Source: Pseudeuparius sepicola (Eukaryota > Arthropoda > Insecta > Coleoptera > Anthribidae). From it: DNA of 64,000 nucleotides. A program made the translations under genes and the position numbers. Below, one piece after another: positions 34,196 to 44,960 of this stretch. Every line of letters starts with the position of its first letter. The stretch's first letter is position 1. The notes beneath the pieces are model-generated. The model was not told the DNA's origin. It saw only the letters and a program-made list of their open reading frames with translations, and ran no database searches. The stretch is from NCBI GenBank assembly GCA_963920635.1, contig OY987301.1, positions 10,446,501 through 10,510,500 of the forward strand. The letters are read 5' to 3'.

Positions 34196-34804
34196 GAATT
34201 TTCGGGCTGAAAATTGCCAACTTTCCCTCAAAATTTCCGGGAAACATAAAATAAACGAATATTCGTTTTTCCAGAACCGAATTTTTCCAAAGTATTCTCA
34301 ACATATTGCAAAGTTCGAATTGAAATATTCACTGCATGAAAGCCGTGTCTAAGAGGGCTCGTATACACAAATACATAAAAATTGTACAGAAATGCACGTC
34401 TTTTATTAACCTATACAATAATATTTACCTACATGAAATAAAAATTATAAATTAATGGTGTTTTTTTGCCGTTTAAAAAAAAATACTGAAGTTCCTCCAT
34501 GTTTCAATACTCTTTTGCGTGTAAACCATACGACTTACAAAAAAATGTTGAGAGAGTTAAATTGTAGATAATTTTCTTCTCTTTATTTTACTACAGAATC
34601 TCTTTTTTGCGTAAGTAGCTTGCATTGCCAGTTATAAGGTGAAAACCACTAAAAACTCTATTTTTATTGATGATTTCTCATATTTGTCGCGAAAATTTTT
34701 ATTGGACAACTTCAGATTCGTACCACTAAACCACAAAAACAATTACACCAAAACTTTCCACTTTAAACTACCGTTTGACTGAACTATCAGGGCGCCCTTC
34801 CAAG

Positions 34805-35068
34805 AAAAAGCTTTTAATAAAACCAACGAAGGAATATTCGTTATTATGAAGATTGGTATCGCTTACGTTCGGGAAATACCTAATCACCCTAGGTGTTAAA
34901 AGGCATTTTAGCCCATATTGGTTGAGCGTCAGGGGCTAAAACTTACAAATTCGGAAGAGATTATGAATAAAAAACTTCAAAAATACATTTTTAATAAACC
35001 GTTAAAAAAGGAAAACGAAACTAGAACTTCACATTGGCACTTCTAATATCAAGACCCTAAAATATTTT
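34805..35068 (+). repeat. direct repeat A, left copy
   Basis: From aaaaagcttttaataaaac to ccctaaaatattttt, about 265 bp, repeated with a few substitutions at 35735-36038. The right copy carries a short extra insertion near 35778-35819. Confidence 0.75.
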
Positions 35069-35733
35069 TATTATACTTCTTTGAAAACACCTTATTTTCA
35101 TCTGTTTTAGCAATAATGAAAGATGGGGTTTTTCGGGCTAGCGCACGGAAACGGCACACGGAAAAACTGAATAAAAATACCGAATATATGGCTTTAAAAT
35201 AGAAATATACAGCAAAGTAAACTAAATTTAAGAAACTCTATATGCTCTCTGATATTTAACATATACCTATTTTGTATTTTAATTCGTAAGTGTTTCAATA
35301 TTTAGATACATTTCTGTAATTTTTTTGACGTTTTATTCACCTTATCTGACAATAACTAATTTACAACAAAGCACCTTTGAAATAATTTGAGAGTAACCAT
35401 GAAAACGCATCATATACTTACCAAACACTAAGTATATTGTCTGCATTGTTTATTTTTTGTCAATTAAATTTATTATAATATGCCGATAAAATGTTTTAAG
35501 TTTCCGTTTTCAAAGAAGTATAATAAAAAATATCGTTCATTACACGTCCAGAAATAGATTTTTCCGTGCTTGCATGACTTCCCGTGTTCGGCTGCGCCTC
35601 ACACGGGAAATTGTCACGCACGCGCGGGAAGATCTTTATTTCCAGAATCGTAATGAAATATACTATTCCGTGCGCCCATCTTTCATTATTGCTAAAACAG
35701 ATGAAAATAAGGTGTTTTCAAAGAAGTATAATA
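35069..35733. mobile_element. inverted-repeat element between direct repeats A
   Basis: Left end tattatacttctttgaaaac through cattattgctaaaacag-type sequence is repeated as an exact or near-exact 58-bp complement at the right end (cccatctttcattattgc through gaagtataata). A third, partial copy of the end lies inside at 35501-35526. The interior has GC-richer segments (acacgggaaattgtcacgc) and no coding frame. Confidence 0.65.
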
Positions 35734-35734
35734 A

Positions 35735-36038
35735 AAAAAGCTTTTAATAAAACAAACGTAGGAATATTCGCTATTAATTAATAGTGTAACGTAGTAAGGG
35801 GCTGAAGTGCCACTTTTATGAAGATTGGTATCGCTTACGTTCGGGGAATAATCACACTAGGGGTTAAAAGGCATTTTAGCCCATATTGGTTGAACAGCAG
35901 GGACTAAAACTTACAAATTCGGAAGAGATTATGAATAAAAAACTTCAAAAATACATTTTTAATAAACCGTTAAAAAAGGAAAACGAAACTTGAACTTCAC
36001 ATTGGCACATCTAATATCAAGACCCTAAAATATTTTTT
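35735..36038 (+). repeat. direct repeat A, right copy
   Basis: Second copy of 34805-35068. The pair flanks the inverted-repeat element, so the whole could be a composite element. Confidence 0.75.
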
Positions 36039-36046
36039 GCACTGCA

Positions 36047-36072
36047 GGGAGTAAAGTGATCACTTTACTCCC
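36047..36072. repeat. perfect 26-bp palindrome
   Basis: gggagtaaagtga is followed directly by its exact reverse complement. Related ggactaaagtg and actcccttgggactaaa words follow to 36150. 36073-36739 is otherwise without recognised features; the minus-strand frame 36215-36457 has no motif. Confidence 0.75.
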
Positions 36073-36739
36073 CGTTTTGCGGGACTAAAGTGCGACATGT
36101 ACTCCCTTGGGACTAAAATAGGAGTACAAAATTCTAGTCCCTTGGGATTAAAAGTAACAAAAACAATAGAAATATGACCAACTACATATGTACTTAAGTG
36201 CTATAAAAATAAATTCATAGTAATTTTTTAAAAATTAGTAGATTCTGAGCTGTGAACAGTTGAAAATAGGCATTTTGACTACTTTGCACCGTTGTAGCAA
36301 CAAAACTGTTTGAAATAGAACAAAATGAATTTAATTTTTCACATTCCTGTCTTAACTTTTCAAGAGCTTTCCGATGGTATAACCGACGGTTGGTACCAAG
36401 GTATAGTATTTCTACAGTCACTTGAAACAGCATAAAAAAAACTTTAATTGGCGTCACAAAAAGAATGTAGATATAAGCGCCACGCAGTTTTCAAAAATAT
36501 ACATATTCTACAAGCAACATAATGTTTCACTTTTAAGTTTTTTTTATGGTTGTCGTCAAACACAAGGTAATGGTTAATGCGCTATATAATAGTGGCCAGC
36601 CGTCAAACAGTATAACCCATGCAAATATTTTTGATATTATATTAGGTATGCGAGCATTCAGTTACTTGTTTTTACTACAATATATATCTTCTCTGTATCC
36701 TTAATATCTTTTTACTACTAATACCAGGTTCGGTTTAAT

Positions 36740-37085
36740 ATGGTTAAAAAAGTGTTTTGTCTCGTATTTTATTGCCGAGGCGCCTACTTCTCGAGCTACC
36801 CTGGTAAAATAAAAAGGGACTCACTTACAACACAGTGATATACGGAGCGCGATATATTTCATAGCATTTAGCACGCTCTGGTACTGGTAAAAATACCAGA
36901 CTTATCGGCAAAAATCACCCGTATAAAATTCAAACGTTTTTATGCGGTCGACGTCGTCAATAGGAGGCAGCCAATAAGAAAGCGAGCGTAGCGATTTGAT
37001 TGGTCGGCGTTTCGGAGATCCACGGAGCAGGTGTCGACGTGGGCCAGTTAGGCCAGTATAACCAGTGCCGTGTACGGAAATGAGG
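36740..37085. promoter_or_regulatory. candidate promoter with opposed CCAAT boxes
   Basis: GC-richer block with ccaataag (36970) and, 25 bp on, gattggtc (36997), i.e. CCAAT-type boxes in opposite orientation. A GC-rich segment and a possible start at 37080 follow, but the frame there is only 43 codons and hydrophobic without a family. Two CCAAT boxes plus CpG suggest a promoter; this is inference. Confidence 0.25.
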
Positions 37086-38086
37086 ATTGCGCTTTATTTT
37101 ACGGATTTTGGTTTTATGTATAGATTTTTGTGTGGTGTTGTTTTGTGTGAAACAAAATTATTGCTTTGCTTTGGTTTGAATTGTTTCAAAGTTCATTTTA
37201 TTCTTTTTTAGAGCATTTAAATAAAATTTTTAGCCTAAGACTCGGTCTTATTTTACAAAGCAAACGCCTCCCATGTCGTTCCAAGTGACTTCATTTATTA
37301 CCAACTTTTAGTACCAATTTTAGCACCATGGTTTCAATTGGTACAAATATTGCAGTGATGCTGCATATATGAAACATCTCAGAAATGCATCACTATATTT
37401 TCCCCAAGAGCTAAACCAATCTAGTAAATATTCTCTGAGAAAAATGTTACTGAGATGAGCTAAGCTATTTTATGAATCGAAAATAGTAATTCGGAAAATC
37501 CGATGTCAGTATTTTTTCCATTGAAAAATAAATCTTTTATATAATTATTCACAGTGATTCGATCAATAATTGAGAATTTCTCTCATTTCTCGAATAATAA
37601 TGGGATTCACTATATTCATTTCCCGTATTATAATGGGATTCACTAAAGTGAGAAATCTTGAAACTGGAGGTATGTGGAGATTAAATATTATACGTATCCC
37701 AAACGAACATAATAAAAATTTTAAAAAAATGACAGTAACATTAAAATGAAAAGCTTTACGCTCATAAAATTATGAATATAAAATATCAAAAAGCACTTTT
37801 TTAGCTAAAACTCTCATTTATTTCTCGAAAGTTTCAGTGCTTAAAACTAGATATTTTCAAAATTCTTAGAAACGAAATGTGTCCTTTAAAAATGCCTTCA
37901 GAGCTCATCCGTAGAAAAAAAATCTTGTCTTGGGGCGTATTACCCATTAATTTTTTATAATTATTATTATTAGGTGAAAACTTCGACCCCCATATTATTT
38001 CTCTAATTGTTGCAGATGGAGAAAAAAGTTTTATATACAAGTTGCAAGCTAAGTATCAGGCTTTGGAAAGGCAGGCCTGCGGATTA
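37086..38086. other. AT-rich stretch, nothing certain
   Basis: Contains a short repeat of ataatgggattcacta (37599-37614 and 37631-37646) but no gene or element ends. Confidence 0.4.
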
Positions 38087-38752
38087 TACCGAGTGTATCG
38101 TAAAAGTGGGACGAAAAGTATATTTTTTTTATTTTTAATAATTAAGGCCCTCTATATTTGAGGGTATTTTGAAAGACCTACTTTTTCTGATTGCAAAGAT
38201 ACTTATGTTACATATTGTTGATATTTGATTTTCCCTTTAGCAAGATATGTGGACTTAAATTTACAAAAAAGTCATCTGAATCTGAAAGATCGCAGTAGAT
38301 ACCTAAGCCATGAAATTAAGACGGATTTTTGAAGATTATTTCTGAGACATACTTTAAATCAAAATAGTAACAAAATAGCAATAAATATTAAAAATTTCTT
38401 CCTACGAATTTATTTTTAAGTGTGCCGTGGATAGAGGAAAAAGAAAAAGTTATGAAATATGAATATTTATGGCCATTTTGTTACTATTTCGATTTATTAA
38501 AATAAGTAAGAGATAATCTAGCATAACAACTATCAAACATTTGCCTTAATTTCATTGCTAACTGCGATCTTTCATATGTTTTTTTTTTGTAAATTTAAGT
38601 CCACATCTTACTAAAGGGAAAAGCAAATATCAACATATTATCTCGTTACAATCAGAAAAATTATCTGTTTCAAAATGTCCGTAAACATACATTATATCTA
38701 TTATTTAAAACAAAAAGAGACATTTTGTTCTACTTTTCTTATACACTCTGTA
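38087..38752. mobile_element. foldback element, about 665 bp
   Basis: Termini taccgagtgtat and atacactctgta; the arms share aaatttaagtccacat, ccctttag, tttttctgattg and, toward the centre, caaaatagtaacaaaatagc and their complements. The interior is noncoding. Confidence 0.65.
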
Positions 38753-39456
38753 TAATACATAAGCCTACCTACCTACACATATTGAAAATCCAGATTCAAC
38801 AGACTGTACATATCGGAAAAAGTTCCGAAAATATTCCATTTAGTTAAATGAATTTTTAAAATAATTTTTTTGGCAACTATAAAAGCAGTATAGGTTATGT
38901 AGTATGACTGGATTTAGAAAACTGGGCAGAATCCAAATTGGAGGCCCAGTTTTTCGGTAAATATGTAACTAGAAAATTCGAAATATTAATGAGGTAATAA
39001 AATGTTATTCTTTTCTTTTGAATTTGTTACTAAAAATAATAAAAAATACATTTCCTAGCTCGTGTGGGATTACTATAGGTAGGCTTACTTAAATAATCAT
39101 AAAAAATACTTATTGTTTATAACCGAGAACGGATGTTTAATTATAATAATATCATTTTTTTAATTGCATGAAATTGTGAAAACGTATTTTTCAATTGTAA
39201 AAGCTTTCTGTCTTTCCTTCCCATTTTAATAATTACCTATCACGTTATAAAAATACCACAAATCCCTTTTAGAAAATAAATTGAAAATAGCATGAAGATC
39301 AATTTTCACTAGGCGAATTAAAATATAAAGGAAGTCCTCCGATCTCGAGATCATTTTTCTATTGCTGAACATCCAAGGTTTAAGTAGATATTTTGAAAAC
39401 TCTCATTCAGAATATTCGTGTCACTTCCCATTAAATTTATTACTTTATTTTTACAG
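38753..39456. other. AT-rich stretch before the candidate exon
   Basis: No repeat ends or genes seen. Would be intron if the exon at 39457 is real. Confidence 0.4.
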
Positions 39457-39686
39457 AATCTTCCCCACCCGCATGGAAGTTTGAATTTGTTAATTTAATT
39501 TTAGCTGGTATTTATGTCAGCTTATTTTTAGCAGCGGTGAGGTCAATAGCATCGTTTATTTTGAATATTGCTTTATCATCCTTTGGATTTTTACCTTTTA
39601 TTGCAACATATTACATTTCACAACAAATTTCGTTTATTTACATATATCTTTTACTTCCTCATTCCCGCTGGGAAATCAGTCTATAA
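39457..39686 (+). CDS. candidate terminal exon encoding a hydrophobic C-terminus (partial)
   Basis: A good acceptor (tttattactttatttttacag) is followed by 230 nt that stay open in one frame if the previous exon ends after one base of a codon. The stop is TAA at 39684-39686, and AATAAA follows at 39762-39767. The peptide starts with a Ser/Pro-rich linker. It then has two hydrophobic stretches (roughly residues 10-35 and 40-65 of the exon) and a short basic tail. That fits a membrane anchor or C-terminal signal region better than random AT-rich DNA. No upstream exon or family is identified, and hydrophobic frames arise easily in AT-rich DNA. Confidence 0.35.
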
Positions 39687-39761
39687 ATAATATCTACGTA
39701 TTTACTACTCGCGTGTTCGTAAGTACCTACGTTTTTCTCGCATGATAAAAATTGCTTTGAA

Positions 39762-39767
39762 AATAAA
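39762..39767 (+). other. polyadenylation signal AATAAA
   Basis: About 75 bp after the stop of the candidate exon 39457-39686. 39768-40217 shows nothing else. Confidence 0.35.
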
Positions 39768-40240
39768 GAAAGTGCCTTTTGATGCTTTGTCAATATTTAC
39801 CTAAGTAATGCCTTTCACTTGCAATGTGTGTTTTCAAACAATCCTATTAGCTAGCCAAAACAAAAAAACAATAAATTACTAACTTAGGAGTGTGGTGAAA
39901 ATCATTCAAGAAAGCATGTGTAGTTAGAAGACATAAATAAAAATTAATAAATGTTCATTTAATTTACAGGAAGATCAGTGGCGCACATGGCAAGATAGAT
40001 TTGCCGCGGTTTTTTTTTGTCGGGGCCCCCAATGATATTCTGATTTACTGTCTGATTTTTAAATACTTTGAATACGTGTTTAAGAGTTATGTAGATCAAT
40101 TTGGTTCTCCAGACGAATCTAAATTGTTATATTTTGTTTTTAAAGTAGCCGTGGCGTGTAAATCGGACTTTTCTATGCAAAATTATGATAGAAGGCAAGC
40201 GATTATTGTTTATTTTTAAAAGCTTTTATTTAACTTGCAA

Positions 40241-40268
40241 TGTATGTATGTATGTATGTATGTATGTA
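40241..40268. repeat. (TGTA)7 microsatellite
   Basis: Seven tandem tgta units just before the satellite. Confidence 0.9.
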
Positions 40269-40315
40269 ATTTGTTCGGGTGGAATCTTGCAACTCAATTT
40301 TGAAGCAGATATCTT

Positions 40316-40790
40316 CAACCGATCGAGCTGAAATTTTGTACACACGTTTAATTTGGATGACAATGCATGATTATATGTGTGACGTCATTCTAAATCCAAC
40401 ATGGCGGATCACCCAAGATGGCGGACTAGTTAAATTTCAACCGATCGAGCTGAAATTTTGTACACACGTTTAATTTGGATGACAATGCATGATTATATGT
40501 GTGACGTCATTCTAAATCCAACATGGCGGATCACCCAAGATGGCGGACTAGTTAAATTTCAACCGATCGAGCTGAAATTTTGTACACACGTTTAATTTGG
40601 ATGACAATGCATGATTATATGTGTGACGTCATTCTAAATCCAACATGGCGGATCACCCAAGATGGCGGACTAGTTAAATTTCAACCGATCGAGCTGAAAT
40701 TTTGTACACACGTGTAATTTGGATGACAATGCATGATTATATGTGTGACGTCATTCTAAATCCAACATGGCGGAACACCCAAGATGGTCA
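40316..40790 (+). repeat. 122-bp tandem satellite, about 3.9 copies
   Basis: Unit starts caaccgatcgagctgaaatt and contains tgtgacgtcattc, ccaacatggcgg and cccaagatggcgg. gatcgagctg recurs at 40321, 40443, 40565 and 40687, a constant period of 122. Copies are almost identical; the last has two visible changes (cgtgtaat, gcggaacac) and then runs into an open frame. Confidence 0.92.
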
Positions 40791-40916
40791 TTAGAAGGTC
40801 TCCTCATTGAAGAGCTAGACTGTTCTAAACTAACCGGCAAACGACCTTGCAACAATGATGCGTTAACTGAGATGAATAGACTCAGACACCTGGCCAAACT
40901 AAAAATTACAAAATAA
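40767..40916 (+). CDS. small open frame at the end of the satellite, 49 codons
   Basis: ATG 40767 lies in the last satellite unit. The frame continues into non-satellite DNA and ends at TAA 40914-40916, within 5 bp of the hairpin. The peptide is basic and helical, with two cysteines and a Leu/Arg-rich C-terminus. It looks like the C-terminal tail of a transposon-encoded protein, but I do not recognise the family. An AATAAA overlaps the stop (40912-40917). Confidence 0.3.
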   Translation: MAEHPRWSLEGLLIEELDCSKLTGKRPCNNDALTEMNRLRHLAKLKITK

Positions 40917-40919
40917 ATT

Positions 40920-41234
40920 AAAAGTAAAAAAATATTTTTAAAAAAAGCTTTTATTTAAATGCGCTAAAAAGAATAAAATAATCTTTTCTTTTAAAACTTT
41001 TACTATCAATTTATAACGTCATTCCACAATTTATATGATATAAAAGCTTGTCGCGAGATTTAAGTTTTCAAACTAAGTAAATACCACTACTTAAATCTCG
41101 CGACAAGCTTTTATATCATATAAATTGTGGAATGACGTTATAAGTTGATAGTAAAAGTTTTAAAAGAAAAGATTATTTTATTCTTTTCAGCGCATTTAAA
41201 TAAAAGCTTTTTTTAAAAATATTTTTTTACTTTT
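40920..41234. repeat. near-perfect long hairpin, 146-bp arms, 23-bp loop
   Basis: Arms 40920-41065 and 41089-41234 are reverse complements with two differences that I can find (gcgctaaaaag against gcgctgaaaag, tcaatttat against tcaacttat). The loop is ttttcaaactaagtaaataccac. Transcription across it would give a long double-stranded RNA stem of the kind that feeds endogenous siRNA production in insects. Arms include a gtcgcgagatttaag segment at the loop side. Confidence 0.95.
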
Positions 41235-42025
41235 TTTATATACAGGGGGTGTTCCTAAAGGACAAATTAAACAACAAATTAAACAACAACAGAAAAGACT
41301 CGATTACAGTGTAATCTACAATAGGAAAAATGTATCTCTATCGGCCAGGCGTTTATCATTCAATATTCATTGAGTAAGGTTAAGCACGCATGAATAGTAA
41401 TAATAAATATGCGCTAATTTGCGTATTGGCAACCAGACAGGTGGCAATTAACGTATAGGGACTTTATTTTTACGCCTGGCCATACACGTGACTGTGGTTG
41501 TTAAAAACCATTAGTTAATCAAGATTATGGAGGTATTATAATAACAGGCGTCGACCATAGTCTCTGCTCTACTGCGTATCACATATTATTATTCTGTATG
41601 ATAATAGAGGAATTTACTTTTCTTGGGAACTCTAAGGTTCTTCCGCAATCTCACATAAAATGAATTTACGTATGAGGCTCCCGAAAATTTAGTGATACTT
41701 TTAATCCCGAAAATATGATGATTGTTGCCCGACATGCTCGCATAAACTTTTAGTTTTTTAGATAGTTGAATGGATAATTCTTCCGGATGCCTGAAGACCT
41801 TAAATACCTATTACTATATACCTACCTATAGTTTAAACTCGATATTTCTTTTTGTTGCAGAGATAAAAATAAAATATGAATATAACTACTTTTTAATGTT
41901 AAAAACTAAGGGTTTATACAAGGATGTTTATAAGAAATTTTTGTTGTAAAATGTTTCAAAAACGTACTTTAATGTTAGATACTCTATGAGTTGCAAACCT
42001 ATTAAAGCCTATTCATTTAATTTAT
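41235..42025. other. AT-rich stretch with one element end
   Basis: atacagggggtgttcctaaa at 41241-41260 is a MITE-type terminus; the partner end was not found. Otherwise no recognised features. Confidence 0.4.
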
Positions 42026-42206
42026 ACCCTGACGTCATCGTTTGGTGTTTTTTGCTGCCAATATAAATTCTAGTGACACTACAAAAATGCCACACAAATA
42101 ATAGTTAATTTTCATCTGTCATGTTGGCATAATAGGGCTGGGTTGCAATAATAATATTCAAATTTTTCGTTAAAATTTTGACACAGTTTGTCACTTAATT
42201 TTAAAA

Positions 42207-42919
42207 ATGCCGCGCAAGATAGGTTCTCAAAATCTTGATAAACGCGCGCAGGGTATGGTGCGTGCTTTGGGCGAATATTTTGAGAGGGAAAGGGAAAACG
42301 GGGGTCCGCTGCTTCCGCTTTGTGCTGTAAAAGATGTAAGTACTTTTTATTTTATTTCACTGATATAAATTCCGATAATTTCTAAAAAAATCATATTTTT
42401 GTTTCTATTTAAGAGGGTTGCAGCAGCTCTAGGAATTAGTTTTGACACGGTCAAAACAATTATTTCAAAAGGACCAACTACTCGAACTGCAAGGAGAGAA
42501 AGAAAAAACCTGTACCTAGTCAACATTGATGATTTCGAACAGACAGCAATCCGAAATGTGATATATGAAATGTATATAGGGACAGTATGTTAAAGAATTT
42601 TGCCAATTTGCCCCAATATGCGTCTAATTTTATAATTATTCTTTTAGAAAAGCACTTTACAGTGAACGCCCTAAAAGCGAAATTAGAAGAAAGAGATATT
42701 TTTCATGGTGGTAGAACATCTTTATGGAAAATATTGAGGAACATTGGATTTAAGTACCGCAAAGATGATCCTCGACGTGGACTTTATGGAGGTGCCTATA
42801 ATATTGCTATAAAACGTATTAAATTTTTAAGAAATCATATGCAAGCAAAAAGAGAAGAAACACGAGAGTTTGTTTATTTGGAAGAAACATGGATTTTCCA
42901 AGATTTTCCAAGATTTTGA
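42207..42919 (+). pseudogene. IS630/Tc1/mariner-type (DDE) transposase, intron-containing, truncated
   Basis: Exon 1 (42207-42335) encodes MPRKIGSQNLDKRAQGM and onward, 43 codons, and ends at a consensus donor gat/gtaagt. Exon 2 starts after tttctatttaag (42414) and encodes a helix-turn-helix (RVAAALGISFDTVKTII). A second intron seems to end at attcttttag (42647), though its donor near 42585 does not give a clean phase. Exon 3 contains GGRTSLWKILRNIGFKYRKD and DDPRRGLYGG, then VYLEETWIF where the family has LDETW. The first catalytic Asp is therefore Glu, and a TGA follows ten codons later, so the catalytic half is missing. Cytosolic/nuclear transposition function is lost. Confidence 0.8.
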
Positions 42920-44639
42920 ATTAAGGGAAATATTTTCTTTGTAAATTTCCACTGCTTTATTTTTACATAAAGGAGTATCAGATGGTCCAAAATTTTTTTT
43001 AAATTAATTATTCGGAAATAGTGAATTTTTTTCATTTTTTTAAAATTTTTAAGTACCTATTAACACAGAATAGCTGTGGTATTAAGCTTTTCCTCATTTT
43101 TATTCACATGGCCTATTAAGGTTTCATATTAAGAAAACACAGTGTACATTAACTAACCTGTAAATGGTTTAAAAGTCAAATATTGTGGCAGCTGAAGTCT
43201 TCGTATTTGCAATTTGTCATAAAGTTTGGCAACGCTGTTATGCTGGTATTATATATTATATGGTATTAATTCCAGTCACTGACCAGCGGCACTAAAAATG
43301 TTTCTAAGTATAAGAGCAACTTTTTCATATTTTTGGCGATTAATTTTTTCCCTGTATATTGCAAATTAATGTTCGTATGAGTATTCATTTTTGAGTTAAT
43401 TTCATTTTGGGTCAAATCAGTTTTTGAAAAGCTTGTAATACGCTAAAGGACATATTACCTTGCGGATCAATATTCAATATTCAGTCATTATTTCCTATAT
43501 GCGTCAGTTATGAAAATTCCACCGACCTACTTGGCTTTACCGGGATCTTGGCAATAACAATATTTGGAAATTGGAACCAGGATATATCCTAGGTGTGTTG
43601 TATGTTATGATCTACGAATTTTGTGTCTATGTCCGCCTATTAAGTAATGCAGGTCCTATTCTAAGAAGAAATTAGCATTAGTCATCGAGTTACAAGATAT
43701 TTAAACAAATGCGTTTCAAAATTAGGTTACAAAATATCACGTCATGCTGCAGAAGAATACTTTCTTTGGTGTGGAGAAATTTGTTGACGTTTTAACTGCT
43801 GCCGTTCTCAAAACGTTTGCGTCTGTGTTGAAATAAAATATGTTTAACACGTAGGTACTTTCCTTAGTTTTGCAAACAGAGATAATGCAGTGAAATAATT
43901 GTGCCAGCTGTGCAAGTATTCTTTATTTGACACGTTCTGTTAAAAGAGAATGCTTTTTCTCACGATTTCCATAAAATTAAAAAAAATGCTTTTACGCGGT
44001 TTTTGAACTGTCCTCAAAATTAATCTGAGGTGTTAATAAGTAGCGTACAATGTACCGAAGCATGTGTCATGGTTTCTTAATAAAATCGTCCTGATTATTG
44101 ACCCCTGATCTCGCAAAAACGATTCATTCTTGGAATTTGATTAAGTTAATAATTGCTAAAATATGTATCGATATTGTGTGAAACTGAAAATATCTTTAGG
44201 AACCGGTATGTATTATACAAGAGGAGTTTCAAGTATAGAAGTATTTTAACAGGAAGGATTTCGATAGATAATTAACATTTTAGTGCTAACCAAATAGCCC
44301 GTGAAATAAATTTTTATAATACAAAGTGCTAACAATTAATTAAAAATGTAATCATTGTTTCTCAACTATCTATATTCCATAATATTCCTAATGTCGGTGC
44401 GAGGGTTCTGAAAGTAAAACACTGAAATTTTCTTGTCGAAAGGTAAACTAATAATACCTACAACAGTTTTATCACAAATTATAAATTCAAATTTTATTTT
44501 TTGTTGTTTTCTCATGCTTTTTCCATTTGACATTTTTCCCAGCAAGGTCCCAAGCCAGGCCACGAAAATAACGTAATTCAATTACTACATACCCACTCAG
44601 TTCACGAGAATAAACTCCAGTAAAGTCCTTTTTTGGTTA
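42920..44639. other. AT-rich stretch, nothing certain
   Basis: Should contain the far end of the transposon at 42207, but I could not find matching terminal repeats. No gene or repeat recognised. Confidence 0.4.
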
Positions 44640-44960
44640 CTTCGCGCTGTGCAAGATTCTAGAGGCCGTTGAACTTTAAAAATATTTAAAAGCTCCCAGG
44701 TTTCACATGGCAACTCTTTTTGCCGCTTCGGTACTGCAACGTCAAGTTTTTGTCCGCGTAACCAGCCTAGCATTTTCGGTTTTATTACTGTATTAGACTG
44801 AATTCGGAATTGTTTCGGCTTGCCACAGTTACAAGCAACAAAACTGCAAGCATATGGTCTCCGAGGTGCACTGAACCCTGTTTTATGTGAACTTGCATCA
44901 AATTAAATACCTAGATTAGCACCTCGATTAATGGGTAGCGCGGCTGATCAACATCCTCGT
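44640..44960. promoter_or_regulatory. unique balanced-GC island, candidate regulatory DNA
   Basis: Higher GC than its flanks, no repeats, no open frame; contains ttttattac and attaat homeodomain-type words. Candidate enhancer by composition only. Confidence 0.2.

Larger units (their letters stand above)
40218..41207. mobile_element. composite element bounded by AAAAGCTTTTATTTAA
   Basis: aaaagcttttatttaa occurs at 40218-40233 and, inverted, at about 41190-41206; a further direct copy lies at 40946-40961 in the left hairpin arm. Between them are a (TGTA)n run, a 122-bp satellite, a small open frame and a long hairpin. Treating this as one element is inference from the shared end motif. Confidence 0.4.
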
